From Leptospiraceae bacterium (GTDB taxonomy: Bacteria > Spirochaetota > Leptospiria > Turneriellales > Turneriellaceae), in the NCBI GenBank assembly GCA_025057195.1, contig JANWWX010000061.1, positions 1-7,417 of the forward strand: a stretch of 7,417 nucleotides of DNA, read 5' to 3'. Shown in pieces: positions 1 to 5,900 of the stretch (positions within the stretch are counted from its first letter, which is position 1; every line of letters starts with the position of its first letter). A program made the translations under genes and the position numbers. Below the pieces are notes generated by a model. That model saw nothing but the letters and a program-made list of their open reading frames with translations. It had not been told where the DNA came from and did not search any database.

Positions 1-1
1 C

Positions 2-661
2 ATTTGTTCCATGCTTCAGGCCAACACTAAAGCAAGCGCCAGTGGCCCCAAGAGCACTGCTGGAGGTCTTGCTGAAAGGTTTGCCATGGAGTTCAGCTTT
101 GGCGGCAGCATTGGTCTATGGCATACTCAGGAAATTGGCTCGCCTTGGACCCCCACCTTTGTCGGGACACCGGCTGTGGGTTTTCGCTACCATTTCACCG
201 ATTTAATCGCCATTGCACCTTATATTGGCTTCTTTACAGCCAAGACGGTCGATAACACCAACAACACTGCTCCGGCCGCAACCAAGAGCATTGAAACTAC
301 CGTCACGGCGTGGGGGGTGGGGCTTGAAGTCCCATTTTATCTGACAAAGCTACAATCGCTTTACCTTTACGTTGCACCAGGAATTGGCTACACCCCGGTT
401 TCCTATACTCGAAAGACAACGCGTGTGGATGGTCTGGCGACAGAAACGGCACCCAAGGGAAATTTTCTCAGCCTCTATGCAGCCTTGGGTCTACAAGTAC
501 CCATTACAGAGCAACTGCACGCACTGGCCAAAGTGACGGTGGGTTATGCCTCAGGCACCATCAATCCAGACACAAAGGCCAATCCGGTGGAACCGGATGA
601 TACCTCCAATTACTTTGGCCTGCAGAGCTGGGCGATTGGTGCGCTTTTTTATTTTAATTAG
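2..661 (+). CDS. Outer-membrane beta-barrel protein, 5'-truncated
   Basis: The reading frame is open from the first bases of the window to the TAG at 659-661. The ATG at 11 is probably internal. The residues ICSMLQANTKASASG at the very edge look like the end of a signal peptide and its cleavage zone, with the hydrophobic core lying outside the window. What follows is about 200 residues of alternating polar and hydrophobic or aromatic stretches rich in Gly, Tyr, Phe and Thr. Examples are MEFSFGGSIGLW, VGFRYHFTDLIAIAPYIGFF, YLYVAPGIGYTPVSY and LHALAKVTVGYASG. The chain ends in an aromatic strand (GALFYFN), much like the C-terminal beta-signal of barrel proteins, though the last residue is Asn rather than Phe. 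Size and pattern fit an eight-strand opacity/OmpA/OmpW-like barrel in the outer membrane of a diderm. No exact family or ligand can be named. Confidence 0.7.
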   Translation: MCSMLQANTKASASGPKSTAGGLAERFAMEFSFGGSIGLWHTQEIGSPWTPTFVGTPAVGFRYHFTDLIAIAPYIGFFTAKTVDNTNNTAPAATKSIETTVTAWGVGLEVPFYLTKLQSLYLYVAPGIGYTPVSYTRKTTRVDGLATETAPKGNFLSLYAALGLQVPITEQLHALAKVTVGYASGTINPDTKANPVEPDDTSNYFGLQSWAIGALFYFN

Positions 662-690
662 ATTTAAATTTCTAATTAGATTTAAATTTC
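655..690. repeat. Perfect 18-bp tandem duplication across the stop codon
   Basis: The 18-bp unit TAATTAGATTTAAATTTC occurs twice in a row, at 655-672 and 673-690, with no mismatch. The first copy contains the last Asn codon and the TAG stop of the beta-barrel gene. Because 18 is a multiple of three, the second copy repeats the same stop in the same frame. The unit also contains an in-frame TAA, so the gene ends in a row of stop codons. It is very AT-rich compared with the surrounding genes. Replication slippage is the simplest origin (inference). Confidence 0.9.
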
Positions 691-691
691 T
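655..691 (+). terminator. Possible weak AT-rich terminator after the barrel gene
   Basis: TAATTAGA (655-662) can pair with TCTAATTA (671-678) around an 8-nt loop, and T-rich sequence follows (681-697). The 8-bp stem has a single G-C pair, so it is a poor intrinsic terminator. The inverted repeat exists only because the 18-bp unit is duplicated. The position right at the stop codon is the main argument for it. Confidence 0.25.
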
Positions 692-726
692 TCTTTTGAT
701 CAAAACATAATACTAACTTTTGCGCA

Positions 727-760
727 GCGTGGCCACGCGGCTTTACCGTGGGCGTGGCCA
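727..760. promoter_or_regulatory. GC-rich palindrome and hairpin in the intergenic gap
   Basis: GCGTGGCCACGC at 727-738 is a perfect 12-bp palindrome. A third copy of its half, GCGTGGCCA, lies at 752-760 and can pair with TGGCCACGC (730-738) as a 9-bp stem with a 13-nt loop. A shorter alternative stem (CCACG with CGTGG) sits inside. No T-run follows on either strand, so an intrinsic terminator is unlikely. It could be an operator for a dimeric regulator, a REP-type element or a transcript-processing hairpin. The function is unknown. It lies in the 129-bp gap between the barrel gene and the gene at 791, which otherwise holds no convincing coding sequence or strong promoter. Confidence 0.5.
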
Positions 761-790
761 AACCACCGCACTAATATTTAAAGCAGCTCT

Positions 791-1555
791 GTGCTTGATT
801 GCTACACAATTTTGAAATTGGGTGATTATTGGTATTTGTACCAACAAAGCCGCGTGACGGGACATTGCCGTCATTGGTTTTTGCTTATGCTCTGGCTTCT
901 GCGGCGGTGGAGATACTTGTTACTTTTGGTTGCTGCGGACAAACTCATGGCAGTCGGTGCGGCGTTGGAGATGCCAGGCAAAAAACCAGAGGAAGCTGTG
1001 GCTGTGGTGCAAAATGCGCTGCGGCGGATCCATACCACTTGCATCGAACAGGAAATCACTTTAGGTGCCCATTGGCGCTGCAAGACGCCGTTTTTTTCTG
1101 TGGTTGGTCTCGATATTTCGGTCACCGCTTTGCCAGAAAAGTCGATCATCCGCGCGGACTCGCGTAACCGGCAAGGCTTTGCCTTCATTGACTTGGTCGC
1201 ACAAGAAACTGGCCAAGGCCCGTTTGCACAACGTTATGGTGAAAAATCCTTTATAGTGGGCACTCTGGCAACCGCCATTTCCCCGGCATTGGGCTATTGG
1301 TATGTGAATTCCAATTCGATGATACGCAACAAGTCACTATTTTGGCCGATGCTTGGGCTCATTTTTGGAGACCTGTTTTTGTTCTGGATGAGCTCTAAAA
1401 TCTATTTTACCAATAGCTTTGATCCGTTCGGTGCGGGTTTCACTTCGATGGTCATCTCGATGGCGGCTTTCCGCACGATCATGCTGGTGCCGATTTCCTG
1501 GCAGGTGCTCGCGCATAACCGCTTTGCCGGCTTGCAGATTAGCTACCGTTTTTGA
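791..1555 (+). CDS. Hypothetical protein with hydrophobic C-terminal half; 5' end uncertain
   Basis: I do not recognise the family. Numbered from the GTG at 791 (254 codons), residues 52-150 form a soluble part that includes LEMPGKKPEEAVAVVQNALRR and IIRADSRNRQGFAFIDLV. Three hydrophobic segments follow at about 154-172, 183-200 and 214-240, with a basic aromatic end (SYRF). From about 945 onward the frame is clearly coding. The first 50 residues are doubtful: they are odd (FLLMLWLLRRWRYLLLL), and no start candidate (GTG 791, ATG 887, ATG 947) has a good ribosome binding site. Frame +1 over 829-940 reads instead like an exported leader (VFAYALASAAVEILVTFGC) and has more coding-like codons. 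A frameshift near 925-945 is therefore possible, and the protein may really be a lipoprotein or signal-peptide protein. The stop TGA at 1553-1555 shares one base with the next gene's ATG, so the two genes are very likely co-transcribed and translationally coupled. Confidence 0.6.
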   Translation: MLDCYTILKLGDYWYLYQQSRVTGHCRHWFLLMLWLLRRWRYLLLLVAADKLMAVGAALEMPGKKPEEAVAVVQNALRRIHTTCIEQEITLGAHWRCKTPFFSVVGLDISVTALPEKSIIRADSRNRQGFAFIDLVAQETGQGPFAQRYGEKSFIVGTLATAISPALGYWYVNSNSMIRNKSLFWPMLGLIFGDLFLFWMSSKIYFTNSFDPFGAGFTSMVISMAAFRTIMLVPISWQVLAHNRFAGLQISYRF

Positions 1556-2397
1556 TGGCCGACACGCTGCAGATATTGCGCGCGCTGAGCGAACCTTTGC
1601 GCCTGCGCTGCTATTTGCTGTTGCGGCAAAGCCCGCTGGCCGTGTCGGAGTTGGCGCAGATCCTGCGGATCTCGCAGTCGAATGCAAGCCACCACATCAA
1701 AGCGCTACGCGAATTGCATCTTTTGCTGGCGGAAAAAAACGGACAACACACCTATTACGCGCTCAATCGGCAGGTGTTCGCAGAACCCCATCTTGCCGGA
1801 GTCCTGCGCGTATTGGAAGAAGCGGCTACAGAAATTCCAGAGCGCCGCAGCGACACTTTGCGCCTGCGCAAGGTTTTGTCACAGCGCAATGCCGAAACTT
1901 TTGCGCGTTGGCGGCAGGCACAGCCTGACTTAGCCTATAGCGAGGCGTTTGCGCACTTGGCCTGTGGTCGGCGAGGCCGTGTGCTCGATATTGGCTGCGG
2001 TGAAGGCGATTTTTTTGGCGAACTCGCTCTTTCGTTCAATGCAATCGTGGCCATTGACTACGATTTCGCGCACGCCCGCAGCGCCAAAGACAGGGGGCAA
2101 AATAAAGCGCATGTGCTGTGCGCCGATGCGCAGGAGTTGCCCTTGGCCGACGCCTGTGTTGATGCGATCATTTTCCGCATGGCACTATCGCAGATCCGCG
2201 ATTTTGTGCAGGCATTGCGCGAGGCTTTGCGTGCGCTCAAAGTTGCAGGCTTTCTCAGCATCATCGATAGCGACGGCGAAAATGGTGCGTTTTACGCTGA
2301 CGTCATCTCTGCCTTGCGTAAAATGCCAAAGGCCCGCATCGACTACGAAGAGCGACTGCCACGGCTATTTCTCTTGCGTGTCGAACGCATCAGCTAA
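1555..2397 (+). CDS. ArsR-type regulator fused to SAM-dependent methyltransferase
   Basis: The 280-residue protein has two domains. Residues 1-95 are an ArsR-like winged helix: LRALSEPLRLRCYLLL is the usual opening helix, and the recognition helix is near SQSNASHHIKALREL (40-54). Residues 125-280 are a class I methyltransferase of the Methyltransf_11 type. The glycine-rich SAM loop is VLDIGCGEGD (143-152), the acidic residue after strand 2 is D168 in AIDYD, and D191 in CADAQELPL is the residue expected near the adenine. Known proteins with this fusion bind SAM or SAH, and some regulate the methionine/SAH cycle. Neither ligand nor target can be read from this sequence. I see no metal-binding Cys pair of classical ArsR in the helix-turn-helix. 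The ATG at 1555 is chosen because it overlaps the upstream TGA as TGATG; a TTG one codon earlier is also in frame. The gene ends with its TAA overlapping the stop of the convergent cytochrome gene. Confidence 0.85.
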   Translation: MADTLQILRALSEPLRLRCYLLLRQSPLAVSELAQILRISQSNASHHIKALRELHLLLAEKNGQHTYYALNRQVFAEPHLAGVLRVLEEAATEIPERRSDTLRLRKVLSQRNAETFARWRQAQPDLAYSEAFAHLACGRRGRVLDIGCGEGDFFGELALSFNAIVAIDYDFAHARSAKDRGQNKAHVLCADAQELPLADACVDAIIFRMALSQIRDFVQALREALRALKVAGFLSIIDSDGENGAFYADVISALRKMPKARIDYEERLPRLFLLRVERIS

Positions 2398-2732
2398 GGG
2401 GGCACCAGGCTGAGCAGGTATTGGATTAAATCTTCTTGGTCCTGCTGGCGCATCAGCCGAAAAGATTCATGCCGCTGGTCCGTGGCTAAAAATTGGTGTA
2501 GCGCTTCAGGTTTGCGGCGTATCCGGACTAGGCTCAATTCAGCGCGCCGCAATTTTTCGGCCAAAACATGTGCCGGCAGGTGGCAGTCGGTGCAGTCGTG
2601 TGAGGCATAGACTTCCTCGCCACGTTGGATCGCTTCGCTCCGCTCTTTTTCGTGCAGGCTGTACCAACTGAGCACTAAAAAGGCGACGAGCAAAAAAATG
2701 GCGAAAATGTGCAGCCAACGCGGTCTTGCCAC
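2394..2732 (-). CDS. Small membrane-anchored monohaem cytochrome c
   Basis: This 112-residue protein has one N-terminal membrane anchor (about residues 7-24, after the basic MARPRW) and then a small periplasmic domain. The haem-attachment motif is CTDCH (Cys47, Cys50, His51), preceded by RGEEVYASHD, the usual lead-in of class I cytochromes c. Met94 in FRLMRQQDQEDLIQYLLSL is the likely second axial ligand, and the closing helix has the usual leucine pattern. The domain of about 75 residues is at the small end of the family. Translation starts at GTG (2730-2732), only 8 nt after the stop of the chaperone gene on the same strand, so the two form an operon. No ATG is available upstream, and only a weak GAG resembles a ribosome binding site. 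The stop TAG overlaps the TAA of the facing methyltransferase gene. Electron donor and acceptor are unknown. Confidence 0.82.
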   Translation of the reverse strand: MARPRWLHIFAIFLLVAFLVLSWYSLHEKERSEAIQRGEEVYASHDCTDCHLPAHVLAEKLRRAELSLVRIRRKPEALHQFLATDQRHESFRLMRQQDQEDLIQYLLSLVPP

Positions 2733-2740
2733 TGCGGCAA

Positions 2741-4006
2741 TTACTCGCGTTTATAACGTTCGATGCGCACACTACTGCGGTAAATTTCGAGCGCTGCTGT
2801 GAGCAGTTGGTTGTAGCTATTTTGACCTAAATTTTGTGCGATTTTTTCTTTTTCGGCATCCTGCGGCATTTTTTTCCCAGCAAATGCCTGGTTGGGATCA
2901 AAATCGGCTTTGCGGTAATCCGCAGCGGGTGGCAAAGGTGAAGTGCTGCGGTTGGTGATTGCGAAAAAATAGGTGTAGCCGCCGGCTTCGACCGGGCCTA
3001 AAACTTTGCCCAAGGGAGCAACGAGGCGCTGGCGCAAGAAGAAATCGGACTGTGCCAGTGGCAAAAGGCTTACCGGCACGTCCTTGCCCTTTTTGCTATC
3101 GAGGTCATCGCGCAGTGCGACATTGTCGAGCGCGATGAGTTTGCTCGTGGTGGCATTGGCTACCTGCACCATATCCCGTGCTTGGCTTAGGCTGTTGAAC
3201 CACTCTTTTTCCAATACAGCGCGCTTTTCGTTAAAAAGCGTGGCGCGGATGCTTTCGCGCTTGGCGGCATCGAGCACCGCTTTGGGGTCTTTGCTCAAAA
3301 ATTCGGCTTGGAATTTTTCTTGGATCTCTTTTTCGGTTGGGTTAAAACGGTTGCGCAGGATTTTATCTTTTGCTGAGCCGTCGATGGCAACAATGCGATA
3401 GGAAAGCAAAGTGGTGGCAAAGCGTGCCTCATCGAGCACGGCAAAATCCGAGGCATAGTTGGTATTTTCCAGCATCGCATAGGCTTTGGCTGGGCCATAA
3501 TCCCTGAGGAAGCCGCGCGCGACTTGCTCAAGGCTCATGCGGCGTGCAGACAGGTACTCATTCAGCCTTTTGGTGTCGAGTTTGCCCTCGACAATGAATT
3601 CGGCAAATTGCTTTTTATAAAAATTGGCAAGGATTTTGGGTTCACTCGAGGAAGTGGGGTTGAAACCGGCGCGGCTTAAGAGCTGCGTGAAGATTTTACG
3701 TTCGATCGCCTCTTCCAGCGCGCGGCTTTTGGCCAAATCCTCGAACAGCTTGCGGTTTTGCGCATCGAGCTTGCCGAGGTTCTGCGCCATGCGCTCTTCC
3801 AACTGCTTTTGGTAATCGGCAACCTCTGCGCGGGTGAGGTATTCGTTGCCGATGCGCGCCGCATTGTATTGGTCCACGCGCGCGCTCGTGCCGATGAAAT
3901 CCGGCATGCCAAAAGATAACACAATGATGAGAAAAATGAACGAGAGAAAGATCCAAGTCCCAACACGGACGATTTTTTCGCGCAAACTGGGAGCAGTTTC
4001 TGCCAT
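2741..4006 (-). CDS. PpiD/SurA-N-like membrane-anchored periplasmic chaperone
   Basis: The 421-residue protein starts with a short basic cytoplasmic tail and one membrane anchor at about residues 17-35 (TWIFLSFIFLIIVLSFGMP). This is the usual layout of PpiD-type chaperones that act at the periplasmic face of the inner membrane. A SurA-N-like region follows: ARIGNEYLTRAEVADYQKQ (49-68), ALEEAIERKIFTQLLSRAGF (96-115), and VEGKLDTKRLNEYLSARRMS (139-158), which resembles the 'F-D-x-x-x-F-x-x-x-L-x-x-x-G-M' stretch of PpiD. The parvulin isomerase domain expected in the second half is not recognisable. Only a tail-like segment, LGKVLGPVEAGGYTYFF, recalls the end of a PpiC fold. It therefore probably acts as a holding chaperone rather than an isomerase (inference). 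The ATG at 4006 is the natural start, lying just before the anchor and 53 bp from the divergent proA start. The cytochrome gene follows after 8 nt. Confidence 0.7.
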   Translation of the reverse strand: MAETAPSLREKIVRVGTWIFLSFIFLIIVLSFGMPDFIGTSARVDQYNAARIGNEYLTRAEVADYQKQLEERMAQNLGKLDAQNRKLFEDLAKSRALEEAIERKIFTQLLSRAGFNPTSSSEPKILANFYKKQFAEFIVEGKLDTKRLNEYLSARRMSLEQVARGFLRDYGPAKAYAMLENTNYASDFAVLDEARFATTLLSYRIVAIDGSAKDKILRNRFNPTEKEIQEKFQAEFLSKDPKAVLDAAKRESIRATLFNEKRAVLEKEWFNSLSQARDMVQVANATTSKLIALDNVALRDDLDSKKGKDVPVSLLPLAQSDFFLRQRLVAPLGKVLGPVEAGGYTYFFAITNRSTSPLPPAADYRKADFDPNQAFAGKKMPQDAEKEKIAQNLGQNSYNQLLTAALEIYRSSVRIERYKRE

Positions 4007-4059
4007 TCGCCACTCTACATTTTTGATTTACTGCAGCAAACTGAAATAAAGCAGCCGCC
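4007..4059. promoter_or_regulatory. Divergent intergenic region between chaperone gene and proA
   Basis: Only 53 bp separate the two opposite start codons, so the promoters for the chaperone-cytochrome operon and for proA-nadD must lie here or inside the opposite coding sequence. The stretch is locally AT-rich. For proA, TTGATT (4023-4028) and AATAAA (4045-4050) with a 16-bp spacer is the only pair I could propose, and it is a weak match. No strong ribosome binding site is visible before proA. No operator-like palindrome stands out. Confidence 0.3.
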
Positions 4060-5319
4060 ATGAACGAATACATCTTGCAGATTGCTGAAAAAGCACTCGA
4101 GGCTTCCCGCACGCTGCGCCAACTCAAAAGCACGCAAAAAAATGCTGCACTTTTGCGCCTAGCAGAGCTGCTCGATAAAAACCGCCGCGATTTGCAGGCC
4201 GAAAATGCGCGCGATCTGGCGTACGCCCGGGAGGCCGGCTTGGACGCAGCGCTGGTGGACCGCTTGACGCTCAGCGACAAGGTTATCGACGCCATGTGCC
4301 GTGCTGTGCGGGAGATTGCGGCTTTTCCAGATCCCGTGGGTGAGGTGGTGGAAGGACGGACCTTAGCCAGCGGCATCCGGCTTTTAAAAGTGCGTGCGCC
4401 GCTGGGAGTAATCGCAGTGATTTATGAATCACGGCCCAATGTGACCATTGACGTCGGCGCGCTATGCCTGAAATCCGGCAACGCCGTGATCCTGCGTGGC
4501 GGCAAGGAGGCTCTACATAGCAACAAGGCGCTGGTGGCACTTTTCCGCGAAGCACTTGCCGCAGAAAAAATCCCCCAAGATGCCGTGCAGTTGGTTGAGC
4601 GGACCGACCGCGCGCTGATTGTTGATCTGGTGCGCTGCGAACGCCAAATTGATCTGGTTGTGCCGCGGGGTGGTGAAGCCCTCATCCGCTACGTCACGGA
4701 GCATAGCCTCATCCCGGTGGTCAAACACGACAAGGGTGTTTGCAACATCTATGTCGCTGCCGATGCCCCGTGGGAAATGGCACGTTCGGTCGTGCTCAAC
4801 GCCAAAATCCAACGGCCGGGGGTGTGCAATGCCGTCGAATGCCTCCTCATCGACCGTGCCTGGCCACATGCCCAATCCCTACTTCTGGCGCTGCGTGAGC
4901 AGGGTGTTATTTTGCACAGCGATGAAGACGGCATCGGCTGGGGCAAGTCGTTGGGGGTAGAGATCCAACCATTTCTGAATGAGCATGGCTTTGGCCATGA
5001 ATATTTGAGCCTCAACCTTTCGGTGCGCCCCGTATCTGGCATCGAGCAGGCAATCGACCACATCCACACCTGGGGCTCCAAGCACTCGGATGCAATTTTA
5101 ACCAATGACTACACCCTCGCGCAGCGCTTTGCTGACGCGCTCGATTCTGCCGCAGTGTTCATCAACTGCTCGACCCGCTTCCACGACGGCGGCGAATTTG
5201 GTCTGGGAGCAGAGGTCGGCATTGCCACCGGAAAACTCCATGTGCGCGGGCCAATGGGGCTGCGCGATCTTACCACCACGCGCTACATTGCCACTGGTCA
5301 CGGGGAGATCCGCACCTGA
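4060..5319 (+). CDS. proA: Gamma-glutamyl phosphate reductase
   Basis: ProA catalyses the second step of proline synthesis, the NADPH-dependent reduction of gamma-glutamyl phosphate to glutamate semialdehyde, in the cytoplasm. The 419 residues match the usual length of about 415-420 and align end to end with E. coli ProA from memory. Hallmarks are PLGVIAVIYESRPNVTIDV and LCLKSGNAVILRGGKEALHSN in the cofactor-binding region, DLVVPRGGEALI, the catalytic cysteine Cys256 in QRPGVCNAVECLL, HTWGSKHSDAILT, and the closing STRFHDGGEFGLGAEVGI and HVRGPMGLRDLTT. The start ATG gives the expected N-terminus. No proB lies in the window. nadD follows directly with a 4-bp overlap, so the two are co-transcribed. 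The order proA-nadD is, as I recall, also seen in Leptospira. Confidence 0.97.
   Translation: MNEYILQIAEKALEASRTLRQLKSTQKNAALLRLAELLDKNRRDLQAENARDLAYAREAGLDAALVDRLTLSDKVIDAMCRAVREIAAFPDPVGEVVEGRTLASGIRLLKVRAPLGVIAVIYESRPNVTIDVGALCLKSGNAVILRGGKEALHSNKALVALFREALAAEKIPQDAVQLVERTDRALIVDLVRCERQIDLVVPRGGEALIRYVTEHSLIPVVKHDKGVCNIYVAADAPWEMARSVVLNAKIQRPGVCNAVECLLIDRAWPHAQSLLLALREQGVILHSDEDGIGWGKSLGVEIQPFLNEHGFGHEYLSLNLSVRPVSGIEQAIDHIHTWGSKHSDAILTNDYTLAQRFADALDSAAVFINCSTRFHDGGEFGLGAEVGIATGKLHVRGPMGLRDLTTTRYIATGHGEIRT
5302..5307 (+). promoter_or_regulatory. Ribosome binding site that decides the nadD start
   Basis: GGGGAG lies inside the last codons of proA, 8 nt before the CTG at 5316. It is one of the better Shine-Dalgarno-like sequences in the window. 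Its spacing supports initiation at that CTG rather than at the TTG at 5397, which would cut off the catalytic motif. Confidence 0.5.
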
Positions 5320-5900
5320 AAGAAGAAAAACCCGTATTTTTCTTTGGCGGCAGTTTTGATCCGCCACACCGTGGCCATCGCGCGATTGTCCAACGCTTGG
5401 CGAAAGATTATCCCCAAAGCACCACCATTATCTGCCCAGCGGCGCAGGCGCCCCTGCGTGGCAGCTATCTTTTTAGCTATCGTGAGCGTGTGCGCCTGCT
5501 CCGCCATTGCTTCCAAAAAGAACTTGCAGAACGCATGGTGAAATTGGCGCTTTTGGAGCGCCGCATGCCCAAACCCAACTATACTCTGATTACCCTGCGC
5601 GAAATCGAAAAGCGCTGCGGCGTTAAACCCATTGTCGTTCTTGGTGCTGACCAAGCACAACGGCTCAGGCTTTGGTACCAGTTTGAAACACTCATCCAGG
5701 AGTTTTCTTTTGTTATCTTTGCCCGTGGCCACGTTCCCGAGCTATTGCCGCAGCTGCACTGCCGTTTTATCGCGGATTTTTGTGAGCCGGTGTCAGCCAC
5801 TGAGATACGAGAAAAACTAGTGCCACTTCCGCCGCCAGAGCGCTGGCAGGCTGCGCTGCAGGAATTTTCCAACAGCAAAAACCCTCAGCCGACAAAATAA
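5316..5900 (+). CDS. nadD: Nicotinate-nucleotide adenylyltransferase, apparent CTG start
   Basis: NadD transfers AMP from ATP to nicotinate mononucleotide, giving deamido-NAD in NAD synthesis. The catalytic signature GGSFDPPHRGH carries the HxGH motif of nucleotidyltransferases. Numbered from the CTG it spans residues 11-21. Further marks are GAD (110-112) followed by a tryptophan-containing helix (LRLWYQF), and SATEIREKL (160-168), the counterpart of the family's ISSTEIR motif. The length of 194 residues is normal. No ATG, GTG or TTG lies in frame from at least 5160 to the motif, and the first conventional start (TTG 5397) is 17 codons past it. CTG at 5316 gives a family-like N-terminus (KEEKPVFFFGGSFDP), has a Shine-Dalgarno-like GGGGAG 8 nt upstream, and overlaps the proA stop as CTGA, like the common ATGA coupling. 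The 3' end overlaps the convergent gene by 16 bp. Confidence 0.9.
   Translation: MKEEKPVFFFGGSFDPPHRGHRAIVQRLAKDYPQSTTIICPAAQAPLRGSYLFSYRERVRLLRHCFQKELAERMVKLALLERRMPKPNYTLITLREIEKRCGVKPIVVLGADQAQRLRLWYQFETLIQEFSFVIFARGHVPELLPQLHCRFIADFCEPVSATEIREKLVPLPPPERWQAALQEFSNSKNPQPTK

Noticed and set aside
700..790. Promoter at CATAAT (706-711) or TAATAT (772-777)
   Set aside because: Neither has a matching -35 at 16-18 bp. AT-rich hexamers are expected by chance in this gap.
829..1167. Separate 112-codon gene in the +1 frame
   Set aside because: After about 940 its translation becomes Cys/Arg/Gly-rich shadow sequence without protein character. Only its first part was kept, as a frameshift hypothesis.
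3696..4376. Long minus-strand open frame (226 codons) across proA and the chaperone gene
   Set aside because: It lies opposite proA and out of frame with the chaperone. Its Ser/Arg/Ala-rich composition is typical of a shadow frame.
4513..4875. Minus-strand 120-codon open frame inside proA
   Set aside because: It lies wholly within the strongly supported proA coding sequence and shows no recognisable domain.
5724..5733. Palindrome CGTGGCCACG inside nadD as a second operator
   Set aside because: It lies inside a conserved coding region and is short enough to arise by chance. It is mentioned only as a relative of the intergenic palindrome.
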